64,000 nucleotides of DNA from NCBI GenBank assembly GCA_963920665.1, contig OY987266.1, positions 12,343,001-12,407,000 on the forward strand. Reading direction: 5' to 3'. Shown here in pieces: positions 12,680 through 25,037 of this stretch (the stretch's first letter is position 1; each line of letters starts with the position of its first letter). The translations under genes were made by a program, and so were the position numbers. Below the pieces are notes generated by a model. It was not told where the DNA came from. It searched no databases and saw nothing but the letters and a program-made list of their open reading frames with translations. The DNA comes from Straminergon stramineum (lineage: Eukaryota > Streptophyta > Bryopsida > Hypnales > Calliergonaceae).

Positions 12680-13200
12680 CAAGCCATGGACATGATCAAG
12701 GTTGACAAGACGTCTAGACACAGCCGCGAGTGTCCGGACGTCCACAGACACGACCTCCCCGGATGTCCTGTGACATTCAATTTTCGGATTTTTACCAATA
12801 GGGTAAATTTTTTTACCCCGTCCGCATCGCCGTCTGCCCATATGCCTGTCTGCTAAGGGTTGTCCAAAACCCTATCTACCTCATCATCCGCTCGCCTACC
12901 TGTCTACTAAAGGCCATCCAAAACCTTGTCCGCATTGTCATCCACCCACCTACCCGTCTCCTAAAGGCTATCCGACACCCTGTCCAACACCCCGTCCGCC
13001 ATTTCTGAAGCCCATCTACAAATCACAAAGACAATCCGCTAGTCCGTCTGCCTCCCCATTGTAGGTCCAACCACCCATCTGCCCACTTGCTTTGTCCGTT
13101 TGTGCTACCGTCCGCAACTTCGGGAATGTGTCCGCGAATCCATCCGCCAAACTGTCCGTGAGGTCATCCGCTCTCCCATCCGCTTGGTAGATAGGTTGAA
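12680..13200. repeat. C-rich degenerate satellite (CCGTC/CCRTCYGCC type)
   Basis: The plus strand is dominated by short, irregular repeats such as 'cgtccgcat', 'cgtctgcc', 'catccgcc' and 'ctgtccgc', spaced about 8-14 bases apart. It contrasts sharply in composition with the AT-rich surroundings. The same words occur on the opposite strand at 13,400-13,730 and again at 15,700-15,900. Open frames across it are composition artefacts. Confidence 0.65.
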
Positions 13201-13204
13201 GCTC

Positions 13205-13400
13205 ATTATGTAGTTGCAGCTCACTTCACTTGCAATTTCCAACTTCATTTTTTAGAATTTTGGGGCGTGTAATATATTGTTCGAAAGGTCTTCCAAATAC
13301 CTTTCCAATGGTATATTACACAGCCCTAAACTCCTAAAACTCAAATCAAAAATGACAAAAGAAGTTCTGTACTTCAAAAAAGTGGGCATCCGCCTTACTG
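13205..13400 (+). repeat. Inverted repeat unit with hairpin core, copy 1
   Basis: A core hairpin at 13,263-13,326 has the arms GGGCGTGTAATAT and ATATTACACAGCCC, with inner arms AAAGGT and ACCTTT. Flanks of about 60-75 bp on both sides match, in reverse complement, the unit at 15,523-15,711. So this is a defined repeat unit about 190 bp long, embedded in the CCGTC satellite. Its class is unknown. Confidence 0.65.
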
Positions 13401-13735
13401 TCCACTTGTCCGCTTGGCGGACAGACGAACAGGAAGACGACGAATGCAGATGAGCAAACAAACAATGCGCATGGGTAGATCGCGGACGGCGAGGAGGGCA
13501 GGAGGAAGAGTTTTTTTTTAATTTGATGGAGGTGGGCGGATAGCAGACGGGTAGACTATGGACGGTGAACAAGGTGGAGGGCGGGAGGGAGAGGCGGGCA
13601 AGAGGAAAAGGTGTTTTCAATTTGGTGGAGGTGGGTGGATGAGCAAATGGAGAGGAGGGTGGGAGGGAGAGGTGGCAGGAAGGAAAGGTACTTTTGACTT
13701 TTGTAGAGGTGGGCGGATGGGAGGACGAGTAGAGC
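13400..13735. repeat. G-rich degenerate satellite, opposite strand of the 12.7-13.2 kb array
   Basis: It starts with the palindrome TGTCCGCTTGGCGGACA (about 13,401-13,417) and then carries 'ggcggat', 'gggcgga' and 'gacggcgagg' words on the plus strand. These are the complement of the satellite to its left, so the array switches strand here. It includes direct repeats of 'ggaggtgggcgga.ag' type near 13,527, 13,624 and 13,705. Confidence 0.6.
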
Positions 13736-13739
13736 ATAC

Positions 13740-15400
13740 ATTGCATGGTAAATTAAAAAAGCTATAGAAATTATCTCTTTGATATGTTATATCATGAGGC
13801 ACTAAATTGATACAATTATGAAAAGTAGCACTAAATAGCCTCTTATTTGGAAAATCATTTGATTTGTAAACAAAGAATTCAAGTGGGTGAGTAAAAAAAT
13901 TTAGTTTTACATTGGTGCTTTCTTACAAGTTTGTCATATCAACAATACTTTTCAGCTAATAGCAAAAGAAATTTAATGTCAAGATTGTAACAATTTCATT
14001 GGTTTCAATCTCTAATTGATTTCTATGCCTTTGAAGGAAAGTAATTAATCCCTAAAGTCCCAAAGGCCCTACACTCTTATAGGGGACTCTTGTGAAGTTG
14101 TGATATGATCTCAACTAAATGATTTATTTCTAAATTTTTTGTCCAAGATTCTTCGCTTATTAGCTAGATTCTTCAACATAAGATATTATAAAATTAAAAT
14201 CATTAGTGCCAAAATTTCAAAGTGAAGAAAATTAGAAGCTCAAGAATCTAGTATAGCAAGATGGAAGAAAATATTTTTTTGCTTACTTTAAATGCAAATA
14301 CCATGCAATGTATGCACTCAAAGTTTTCAAGTTGACAAGATTACTTCCACACATTTTTATACTAAATTAGTACAAATTCCTACGGTTAGATATGCCAAAA
14401 ATTAACCTATAAAGTTTTTTGCTGTTTGCAATAGAAATGGCACTTTTAAGTGATATTCAATGGAAAAAAAAGCTTAGGACTTTAAGGGTTTCAAGATTTT
14501 AAAAAATCCTAAGCCTACACAACTACATAAGCAATTCAATCAATATTATAAATTTATAATCTACAAGATATGATATTACAAAACTTCTTATAAAATCATT
14601 TGCAAAAAAAAAGTCTTGAGATGAAACGTACTTGTAATCATTGGAGTATGACCTATTTATCTGAATTGTTGAACTGAAGGCTTGTAATATTTGAAGGTCA
14701 ATGACATTCTACACTACCTAAACTCTCATATTTTTGGATTGTGATAAATTTATTGATGGTTTACAATCAATGGTACATGCAAGTATGCATAGGTATAGGC
14801 ATGTATGATAAGAACCTCAATTTCATTTTTGTTGTATAAATGCTTACTTTAATCTTATCCACATGAAATCACATCAAATTACATGAAAGTGCTTAAATTA
14901 TTTTGAGCATCATCCCATAAATGCCATAATAGAATAATGAAATAATCTCATAATATAATTTCTTTAAGGATATTTACATTTGTGTTTTGCACTATCAATG
15001 CATTTTACAACAAAAAGTGAAGAAACACTCTAGGTTATAATCCAATGTTCCACATTTGTATAGTAGCCCATAATAAAGTAAATCTTAAGAACAATTGAAA
15101 TCTAAATAACAAAGTTAGTAAGGTCTACATAAGCATTACATTGTTATGATTGCATTTCGAACTTCAAAGGAATAAAAAATAAAACATATTCAACACACCA
15201 CACTACTAATTTTGAAAACTCATGCAATGTTATAAGTTCAGTATATATACAATTGAAGGTTCTACAATTCAGTTTTTTTTGTAGGGTTTAGGGTATAGGG
15301 TATAGGGTTTGGAGAACACGTTAAAATGTGGGGAGGAATATCTAGAATTACCCTTTCTCACATTAATATTGCATTGGATACTTGTTAAATTGAAGAGTTT
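13740..15400. other. AT-rich intergenic DNA
   Basis: No gene found. Near 14,440-14,495 there is what looks like one end of a TTAA-class element (reads inwards, on the minus strand, as CTTGAAACCCTTAAAGTCC followed by an AAGTGCCATTT block). At 15,283-15,312 there is a degenerate telomere-like tract built of 'tagggtt' and 'tagggta' units. Confidence 0.45.
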
Positions 15401-15522
15401 TTTTAGAAAATGAATCTGCACTTTTTAGAATTTAATGTTGTAGGACTCCCGACGGACAAAGGTTTGGTAGAGTTGATAGTGAGGCGGATGGGGAGAGTGG
15501 ATGAGAGGGCAGACAGGTGGAT

Positions 15523-15711
15523 GCCCACTTTTTTGAAGCACATAACTTCTTTTGTCATTTCTGATTTGTATTTGGGGAATTTGGGGGCGTATAACAAACC
15601 ATTGGAAAGGTATTTGGAAAACCTTTTCAATGGTATATTACACGCTCCAAAATTCTAAAAAACAGAGTCGGAAATCACAAGTGAAGTGAGATGCGACTAT
15701 TTAGTGAGCAT
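15523..15711 (-). repeat. Inverted repeat unit with hairpin core, copy 2
   Basis: This is the reverse-complement partner of 13,205-13,400. It reads 'atgcccacttttttgaag', then a 'tttgtcatttctgattt' flank, then the hairpin core (15,587-15,645, arms around ATTGGAAAGGT and ACCTTTTCAAT), then 'agtgaagtgagatg'. The flanking satellite is G-rich on its left (15,440-15,530) and C-rich on its right, the reverse of what simple inversion of the whole first locus would give. Confidence 0.65.
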
Positions 15712-15905
15712 CCACCTATCCACACCCTATCCACATTGCAACCGCCCGTCTCCGTCTGCCCAATTGCTCGACCACCTATCTGCTCGCCTGTCCGTCCACC
15801 CATCCATCTGACCGCATTTACCCATGGTAATTTGCGGACAGGATTTTTTACCCACCAGTCGCAACATCCGTCGAGTCTAGATGTCCAATTTTTGGACGTG
15901 ATTTT
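15705..15905. repeat. C-rich degenerate satellite, second locus
   Basis: It is built of words such as 'ccgcccgtctccgtctgccc', 'cgcctgtccgtccaccc' and 'catccgtcg', as at 12.7-13.2 kb. A 'ctggacatgattgagtcaa' motif at about 15,932-15,950 recalls 'catggacatgatcaaggttg' at 12,685. The two loci therefore share more than base composition. Confidence 0.55.
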
Positions 15906-15959
15906 GGTCGGGACACTGACTTTTGTGAACCCTGGACATGATTGAGTCAAACCTACTTG

Positions 15960-17139
15960 GAAAATTTTCTATGTTGCTACTCATTTCTAACTTATCTTCC
16001 ACTAAATGCCCCCCAAATCCTCTCTTCTAATGCTTGAAAAAGAAGAAGCTAAAAAAACACCCAAAGCCAAAAGAGAGAGGTGAGAAGGAAGGGGAGAGAG
16101 GGGGTTCACTAACCCTACTCTCCTCTATCTACCCCCGCCCCCTCCTTCATCTTCATTTCTTCAAGTCTTCATTTCTATTTCTTTTAATCTTTATGTTGTC
16201 TCAGTTGAACTCCGTATTTGCAGTTCACTACTAATATTAATTTTGAATTGTAATATTTTTTTTTCAATTTCTTCACATTCAACTATTTACCTAATATAAT
16301 TCATTTTCAATTTCCTACTTAATGCCTTTTTGGTTTGAAATTCCTAATTTTTACTTAGGATTTCCTCTATATCTTTGCATAGTTGCATTTCCTAACTTTC
16401 ACACCATTGTTCTAATTTTCACATTACTACTTAATGGAAGACTTTGAAATTCTAATTTATGCATTAAATCTTCTTCCTAATCCTTTTTAACTCCTATTTT
16501 TTCTTAAATTATAATAATTGCAATTATTGCATTAATTCTAAATTGTGAGCCAATGCAATGGCTCATAGTTCCCTAGGACCAATTTAGCTATAATTTGTCA
16601 CATACAAGGTAGGTTATGGACAATTTGGGCAATTTCTACTACATACCTATAATTTGTACAAATTTTGAGTTTCTACCCAACCTATTTACATGCCTAATTT
16701 GGATTCATTTAAAGGAAAACACTCTATTTAGAACCAAATCTATATTGGCATGTGACATACCTATTTGGGTTTTACACTCTTGAGGGATCTTTTTGTATAG
16801 AAAACTATAGTTTAAAATCATAAAAAAAGGAAAAAAGAAAATAGTAAGTTTTAGGTGATGAACTAAGAGCTTATAGAAAGAGAGATGATTTGGTTGGCTT
16901 TAACTATTATGGCTTAAATTTTGAACCTTCATATAAAATTTTATCAAATCTAAACTTAAAGTAGATTAACTTGTAGAGTGTTTTTTTCCCTTTCTATATG
17001 ATAAAATACTCTCTAATCAAGCTTGCCAACCAAAACTATTGTACAAATGAAGTTTTATCTTTAGATTATTCTATCAAACTTCATCCATCAATTACTATTG
17101 TCTTATTAATTCATTTCACTTTTAAATTTGAGGTTTGAA
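15960..17139. other. Intergenic DNA, no gene seen
   Basis: Positions 16,030-16,200 change from a purine-rich (gaga) to a pyrimidine-rich (cttc) tract, like some leader sequences, but no following open frame supports a gene. The rest is AT-rich. Confidence 0.4.
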
Positions 17140-17143
17140 TTAA

Positions 17144-19000
17144 CCCTATAAGGACCAAGGAGCCCACTTTGGGCTTTTTGAGGACTAACTCTTTGACAAC
17201 CACTATTGACTTTACAATTTGAAATTTTTACATGAAATTCTTAGAATGGCTACTACTCATGTTAATTTCCGTGTGGATCTTTGTTTCATGTCATTTTGAT
17301 AAATATTGCTAAAGTTAGAAGTATTTTTTTGGACTTCAATGTCAAACCAGGCATCAAAAAATATATTCTAAAATAATATTAATTAATTTTTTGACATTAT
17401 GTAAATTCATATCTACTCAAAAACATTTGAGCCATTCAATTTTGAATAATGAAATAAAAGTTCTTACGAGTTTTAATTTGTAGGCAATGAAGGTTGAAAA
17501 AACATATAAAGTCATCTTTTGCTCTCAATTTTGAAAATTTTCAAATTAAAATTAAAAAGAAGGATATGAATTGTTAAATTGAATATTCTCACCATTGGGA
17601 TTAAGAATTCTTAAATTTTTTAAATTTATGAGAAAATGAGTTTTTCCTTTCATTCAGTACTAGCTTCTACTTTATAATTTTTCTAAAGATGAATATGAAA
17701 GTATTCTTGTTTAACCCTTTAAGTTCCTTAACTACTTTTTCACCAGAAACGCTCCAAAACTGCCATTTCTAGTACAAGTACCAAATTTTAGAAGAAAAAC
17801 ATTTTCGGACACAAGTATCTATAGGATCTTGTAATACGTTGGTTTGAAAAGATGTGGAAAAAATTTCAAAAACTTTTACTGCGTGGATTGCAAGATATAA
17901 GTTTTTGAATTCACACAAATCTTTTTTTTTGGCCCTACAAAAAAATGGGCAAATGCACTTCACAAGCTCACATTTGTATGAAAAAATGTCGAAAATAGTG
18001 GTGCTTCTTTGGATTCATTCTTCAAGGCAAGTTGACTACATGCTTAAAAAATTCAAATCATTTGGGATTGTACAATATATAGGAAAAAAATAGTAGGTAG
18101 AAAAAAATAGAGAATGATTCAAAATATAAAATTGTTAAGAATTTTGTTGTGGAATTGAAAAATGCCAATCCCCATGGTAGAAATATTATAATAAACAATT
18201 TACATTCTATGATTAATTATTTTCAAAAAATATTGAAAATTGAGTAAGATAAAGGACTTCAAAGTTTATTTTAGAGTCAAGAATCCATAATTGCCTATAA
18301 ACTAAAACTCCTCATAACTTTTGACTCATTAATCAAAATGGAATGATGCAAAGCTTTCCACATGTGTATAACTCTATAGAAAATCAATTTCAAATTTCAA
18401 TTTATGAAAATAGTGATTTTCTCTAATTTGCCCAAACTGCCTACCCAAAGAAAAAAGAAACATATTAGGCCATAATTTTTTACTCATATTTCCAAATGTC
18501 ATGAAATTTAGTGCATATGAAATATACTCCTCATCCCCACCTTCTCTTAAAATTTCAAACTAAAATATGCAAATCTCAAGTCGCACATACCTACCCAAAA
18601 TTTCTATTTTGAGAAAAAAAATGCTATTCCTTTAGGGTTTAAACTTTTGTACATATATTTTCAAGTTTCAACCTATTTTTCAACATATTGACTAAAATGC
18701 ACAAGTTATAGGACATACGTATTTTTTCTAACAATTTTGAGAGACAAAACTTCATCTTTTGAAAGGGCTAGAAAAACCTACATTTTGAAGTTTGGGCACA
18801 TTGAACTTGCAATTGGTGGGGATATTTATTCTAAAATTTTGAGACAATGAACTTGAATAAATGAACCAAAGGATCCTAAAGTTGGATTTGTTAAAATACA
18901 AATATTGATGAAGATTTTAACCTTCCTCTGGAAATGAGTATTATGAAGTTGTTTTGAGCCTCTAAATATGTTGGTTCTTTAGGGTTAACATTGATTTTCA
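17144..19000. mobile_element. Candidate TTAA-class element ends (17,144; 17,715; 18,977), boundaries uncertain
   Basis: TTAA at 17,140-17,143 is followed by CCCTATAAGGACCAAGG, and TTAA at 17,711-17,714 by CCCTTTAAGTTCCTTAAC with a subterminal CAAAACTGCCATTT block. Near 18,978 GGG is followed by TTAA in the opposite orientation. The ends resemble those of well-bounded TTAA elements elsewhere in this window, so one or two nested elements of 1.2-1.8 kb are plausible. Pairing of the ends is inferred, not proven, and there is no coding capacity. Confidence 0.35.
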
Positions 19001-20710
19001 TTTTTGAGGTTTTAATTTCACTTCCATATGATAGATGATTTCAACCTTCATCTAAACTTAGACTTGTTTAAGTTCAAACTTCATCCTACCCTAAATACTT
19101 TGACTTTACTCTATTTTTTCTATGTACAAATTAGTTGTAGAACCCTATAAATATTACCTAAGTGATTCTAAGCCCAAATTGTTCCTTGGATGTTTTGAAC
19201 AAATTTTAAGTGACCATTTAACCACTAAACACTACTCATTATTCTTATTATTAAATTTTTATTTTCAAATTTCAAATTTTATTAAGTTGTAAAGTATAAA
19301 TGTTACTTTATATAAGTTATAATACCTTGAATTTGAATTCTTCTATAAAAAATTATAGACAAATGAGATTTTAGCCCTAATTGGCAATTTAAACTTCATC
19401 TTGTATTTTCTACTTACTGACAATTTCAAATTAACTTTACTTTTGGATGTTGAAATTCTAATTTTATCTAGTATCTAATATTCTCATTTTACTTGATTTG
19501 GATGAATTCTAGCCTATTTCATCTAGAACTACGTTCATTAAATACCAAACTTCACTTTATCTTATTTTCCTCAATTTTTGTCTACTTTTCAAGTGTTCGA
19601 TGTTTCAAGAAATCTTTAGAGATTTTCTACAAGGATCAAAATTTAAACTTGTAATTTAGAATGCTTTTAGAGGTTTGAATTGAGAATCCAAACCCTACTT
19701 TGCAATTGAAATTAGAGAAAACAATGATGAAGTGAACTAGTGAAGTGACATGTTTAAGCACATACCTTCGAATTAACCTCTTACCTCTATTACGGTCATG
19801 TAATTCATTTAGATCCAAATCTCTTCAAGCGATCCTTCTTGCTCCATCTTGGTGGGATTTTGTATTACTTAAGTACCATTGGATTCACAATTTTTCACTA
19901 CAACTTTAGAATACCAAAATTCTAGAACCCTAATTTGCCTCAAACTCCTCCAATACTAATTTTATTTTTATTTCCTATCTCCCTTCTATTTTTATTTATT
20001 TTTCTTTCTATAGTGAAAGCATTCAAAACTGTCAAAATAACCAATTCAATATAGTTGAAGGTACCTTTTCCTAAGAATATTTTGTAGGATTAGCAATTGA
20101 ATATCATGAAGTTTAAAAAATTAATTTTTTTGGGTTTGGCATGTAGTTTCTATGAATTTTCAAAGTAGAAGCTCCCTAGACCACTATAATTGTCATAATG
20201 ATGCTTTTCAAGGACACTTTAATAGAAGTCTAGTGACAATTTCATGGAAATCTAGGGTACATGAATTGGTATAGGGACATGATTGGATGTTTTCATGGAT
20301 TTTCACCTTAACTTTCCATCCTTCTAAATTTCTTTCTTTTCAAGTTCTTATTTCTACTTAACATTCATTTTAACATCGTTTCTCTATCAATTCTTGGAAG
20401 TCAAATCAATTTTTGATAAATAAATAAATAAACTATTTTCTTCTAAAGAGAATTAGCTAGATTTTTTTCAGATTCTTGTCTCTAACTTTGGAAACAAGAA
20501 TCAATAATTACTCTAATTCTTTTTGTATTGCTAATTGAAATTTCTTTTAGAATTTTCCTAGTACTCTATCCTATCCTAATACTTTTTTTTTCCTACGATT
20601 GAATGCAATTAATATCAAGGATTACGAATCTAGTTTTCAAAGTTTCTTCTAACCTCTCTGAATTGGATGGTGGCCTTGATGGTGGGATGTGTTGGACAAT
20701 GACTAGGCTT
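19001..20710. other. AT-rich intergenic DNA, no gene seen
   Basis: No open frame of interest or defined element was found in this stretch. It is low-complexity AT-rich sequence with occasional T-runs. Confidence 0.45.
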
Positions 20711-20714
20711 TTAA

Positions 20715-20956
20715 CCCCTCAAGGTCCAAGGGGCCATTTTTGAGCCTCTCAACTATTCAACAAGTCAAAGGTACAACTTCATATTCCTACATTCTAAGAA
20801 ATATATCTAAACGAATTTCATAATATGATGTTCATATTGAAGGGGGAAGCTCAACAATACAATTGACATCATGTAACAAGCTTGATGCACAATGCACAAT
20901 GTCAATCAAAGTTCAAATTTGTGAAGAAGTACAAAAATTGCTTAGGCCTTGAGGGG
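20715..20956. mobile_element. TTAA-flanked MITE, 242 bp, piggyBac-type ends
   Basis: Terminal inverted repeats are CCCCTCAAGGTCCAAGG on the left and, read inwards on the other strand, CCCCTCAAGGCCTAAGC on the right (14 of 17 match). Both ends are bordered by TTAA (20,711-20,714 and 20,957-20,960). TTAA target duplication with CCC...GGG ends is the signature of piggyBac transposons. It is non-coding. Confidence 0.75.
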
Positions 20957-21199
20957 TTAAATTGGCAACTTGAGGTCAATTATGGACCTAATTGATTGGT
21001 TCTCTCCAAGAGAGTTTTAATACCAAATAGCTTTCAAATTTGAACATTGGCTCCCTTGCTCTGGATTGAATTGCTTTTGAGTCTAAATTTTTTGGCTCCC
21101 CCTTCTTTGGTATATAATTGCTTTTTGATTCTAAATTTTTGTCCACCAACCTTTGGCCTCTATTTTAGTTCCTAAGGAATTTTTCTAGCCTTTGGGCTT

Positions 21200-21660
21200 A
21201 TGGGTAGAATTTTTTTTCTCAAACTAGGATTTGACTTCTAAGACTATTTCTAAATGGAAATTTTTTCCAACTTGACGCTTCAAGGAATGACTATTTCTTG
21301 ATTTAGATTTGACTTATATAAAAATTCCCCAACCAAAGGCCTAAGGGAGTATTGTTTTTTTATTTCAAATGTGATTTGACTTCTAAATCTATTTTCTAAA
21401 TGGAAATTTTCCTTGCTTAAGACTTAGAGGAATGGCTTATTTTTCTTTTAAATGTGATCTGACTCTAGTATAATTTCTAAATGAAAATTCTTGGCAGTTT
21501 GAGGCTAAAGGAAGAAGGATTGATTTTCTTTCAAGTTGTGATTGACTTCCAATCTAAATTTCTAGGAATTAAAGAGATTCCCCTACCCTAAGACTTAAAG
21601 AAGGGATGTTTTCTTACAATTGTGATCTAACTCTTAATCTAATATGCTACTAAAGATTTG
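21200..21660. repeat. Degenerate tandem repeat, about 67-84 bp period, six units
   Basis: The block 'gtgatttgacttctaaatct' recurs near 21,228, 21,306, 21,373, 21,456, 21,540 and 21,624. Each copy is followed by 'tttctaaatggaaatt' and a 'cttaaggcttaaaggaa' like block. The last three intervals are about 84 bp, the earlier ones 67-83. Confidence 0.65.
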
Positions 21661-24250
21661 GGCAGAGCTTCACCATTTGGCATTTTGCCAAGAAAGATAG
21701 CTACAACAACAACAATTCCACACCTATTAGGGGGATTCTCAAGTAATAGAACTCCCATTTAAACAATCATGGAAACACTTAGAATAAGGTAAAGAGATCA
21801 AATTTTGAAGGGCCCCCAATGTCTTTCAAAACAAGCTTAAGAAACAACAATAATATGAGCACAAGGGCCCCCTCAAACATGGATTTGGTAGAATTTGGCC
21901 AAATTGACCAAAATCCATGAAAATGATCTAAGTAACAAACAATAAAAAAACAAGGGGTAGTTTTGGGAGAGAAATGGTGGCCTTTTATACATTTCCCAAA
22001 GTTCTTCCTTCTCCTTTTAATCCTAAGAGTTCTTTTTAATATTAATTGCTAATTACAACAATAAATCAAATTTACTATTGGATTTATTTCTAACTTTTGG
22101 AAAAACCTACTCCAAATGACAAACAAATTTTGGCATTGGCTTCAAAAGACTAAAATTAGCTTAGCTTACAAGACCCTTCATCTCTACTTCCAAGTCATTT
22201 GGACTTGTAAAAGTTGTGAATCACTAAATTAAAGAACCATAAAAATCTTAGGTGATGAAATTTGAACTTTTCAAAGATTTTGAATTGCTTCAAGTATTGA
22301 AGAGATTGTAGGAGTAAGAAAAGATTTCTCAATATTTGGCTTTGTTTGGATGTTGTATACTCTCGGGGCTCCAATCAATGCCTTGAATTTGTTTAAAATC
22401 CTTTGTAAATAGTTGGTATTGGCCATTCGAGTACTTGTTGATATTGGAATGCCTTGAAATTTGTTGAGGCATATTACTATTACAAAAATGTTATGCTAAT
22501 TTTTATTGAAATTTTATCACAACTTGGGTATTTTCTAAAAATTTACCAAAGTTGTTTTAATTAGTTGACAATCCTAAATCCAAACTTTTACTCTTTGAAG
22601 AAATCCAAAGTTTAATGGTTGACCTCTATAGGGTTTTACACACGAAGTAAAGGGCCCATATTATTACTTTGTATTCGTTCCAAGAAGGCTTACAATTTAT
22701 TAGTTTCTACAGAATTAGGCAATTTAAGAATCTTTTAATTGAGGTGGAAATTTGGTGAACACTGTTGACCTTCTAGTGTGTTTTTAACCTCAAAACACCT
22801 TCCATAGTCCTTGAATGCCCTTTTCTATGTAACACTTGAATTCTTTAGTTACATAACTAACAAGTTGATTTCTATCTAGGTTTTGTCCCTTGCAAGTATA
22901 TCTAAGACCACTAAAGGAGATTTATACCTATGAAAATTTTATTTTAACTAGTATTTGTCACATTCACTTACAAGTTTGGGTTTTGGGTGTAATTTGGGAA
23001 GGTATAATCCAATAGAAATCCAATGGAAATCCAATAGAATCTACTAACTTAGACCTTCTATTGACTTAAGGTATTTGGTCTATTTACTAGCAAGATATTT
23101 ATTTAGAGTATTTTAGGTACTCTAGGCTCTTATGGACAAAATAATACATTGATATGTATCTTTCCTCTTATCGTTTAATATTCTTTCTAGGGATTTTGAC
23201 CAAATAAAGACAACAATAAGATGCAAAAAAAGGACTTTCAATCCCAAGCAACAACTAAGGGGCTCACAATAGTCAATTTGTTATGTGCAAATTCATTTTA
23301 TTCATTACAAAAAAAATTCTTTGAAAATACAAATATCTTTTACATTCCAATGTATTTATGTAAGGTACTTGCATTATAAATACATAAACATTGCATGTAT
23401 CAAGAGCTAGTCTATTTTATTTTTCTCATGTATTTGAAATATATAATTAGTATGTATAATATCAATATGAAAATCATATTTCAAAAATTCATAGTAAATC
23501 TACAGCATTTGTTGCTATCATATATTTATTTATATTGTCATAACTTCGATTTACATTAAAAAAAATTGGCAAGAATGAAATTCTGAGAATAAAAAGCTCT
23601 TTGAATATTAAGTTTTTTACCAAGTTCAAAGCTCTTGCCTATAAAAAATAAACAAGGCATTTCAAATTGCAAACTATGTAAGAAGCAAACAACTGAGTGA
23701 ATTTTCTAATCCACCACATATGGTCAATTGGGCACTTAGGGGTTAAAAACCTTCAATATAGAAATAATGCTCGCTTGATATTTATATTAATTATAAAAAA
23801 AAAGAATGAAAGTTATAAAGTCATCAAAGTAAAAGAGCATTTCTTAAAAGTTCTAAAAAACAATCATTCTATATAAACTACTAATTGAAGTTTTCAAAAT
23901 ACCCTTGCTTCTTTACTAAAGACTAACCATTCAAAATTTGAACAATAGGTACCTGCTCACATATCCTATTCACAAAGACACATGATTTTCTAATGCATCC
24001 AAATGTTTATATATTCTTATATTACTTCTCCCAAATTTGTTTAGTATAGATTTCAAAACTTTCCTCCACAAATATCAATATACAGTTCAAAGAGTCTAGG
24101 TATATTTCACTTCAAAATACTCATTCCTCTAGTTCAAATTCTTACCCTTTCTAAATGACTCTAAAAAGTTTGCACTAAGGAATACTTTTCAAAATTTTGC
24201 CAAATTGAAGGTTAAATTCGGATGATCACATCATTGAAACCTCTGGGATT
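21661..24250. other. AT-rich intergenic DNA with repeat fragments
   Basis: Positions 21,780-22,330 are the second copy of the dispersed repeat seen at 11.25-12.0 kb. A short 11-bp tandem ('ccaatagaaat') lies at about 23,008-23,038. At 23,739-23,746, GGGG followed by TTAA looks like the right end of a TTAA-class element whose left end I could not find. No gene is supported. Confidence 0.4.
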
Positions 24251-25037
24251 CCTATTCCAACAACCAAAAATCCCAAACCTACTTAGGAAAGTGAGTGATC
24301 CTACTTTGAAATACAGAACTCCTTCACATTTTGCAAGCGAAGTGTAAGAAAATTTATCCAGACTTAGAATACCCCTAATATATTCATACGGTATCCGGAA
24401 ATTGCATTTTCAAATTATCAAAAATCCCTGATACTACAGAAGTCCAAAAATCCCGATTACCATTCCGTGATAGTACAAATGTCCAGAAACCCACCTCCAA
24501 AGTCCAGTCCCTGTTGTAGACAAGAATAAGAATCAACCCCTGAACATGAGTCATACTGTCCAAGTGAACACTGACTACCAAGATACAAATATCTCTCGAT
24601 CATACAATTGAAAACCACGCATCACCTCAATAGCTGTGTGACAGGAACGCTTACCAACTGCTACAAAAACATGAATCACCACGTCTGTTTACTTTCCATT
24701 AAAACTTGATTGAACCACCTCAGATACCGGACTTCAAAAATTGAGCCAGTTCCCAAACAAGGAATTAAAAGTTCCTCCTAGCTCTGATGACAGCAAACGA
24801 CCTATTACTGCTCTCCAGCAAAAGTCTTCCACTAGGATGCCTAGAGCACATCCTGAGCAGGGAGATGGAGGCTGTGAATGCATCGCTCCTGAATACCCAC
24901 AATCAGGTAACCAGCATTCCGCCTGAGTCCACATTCCCTAACTTGCTGAATTGGTTAGTGTTCCTAATCCACGTCCGGGTCAAAAAACTGAAAGGGGATA
25001 AATTCACGAGTTTCAGTACCGTATTTACTCTGTATTC
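24251..25037 (-). other. Probable 3' UTR and downstream flank of CCT3
   Basis: Base composition here is closer to the CCT3 exons than to the desert on its left, and it directly follows the CCT3 stop codon. Short open frames on both strands lack any family resemblance. The exact transcript end is not visible to me. Confidence 0.35.

Noticed and set aside
13252..13802. Overlapping open frames on both strands, up to 164 codons, rich in Pro/Ser or Gly/Arg
   Set aside because: They lie in the GC-rich CCGTC satellite, are open in several frames at once, and have simple repeated composition. They are compositional artefacts.
15283..15312. Telomere-like TTTAGGG tract
   Set aside because: Only about four degenerate units. 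It is too short and irregular for a telomere or a clear interstitial telomere; noted within the region entry only.
15410..15950. Open frames of 75-91 codons on both strands
   Set aside because: They are translations of the second hairpin repeat unit and its satellite; the frames mirror those of the first unit.
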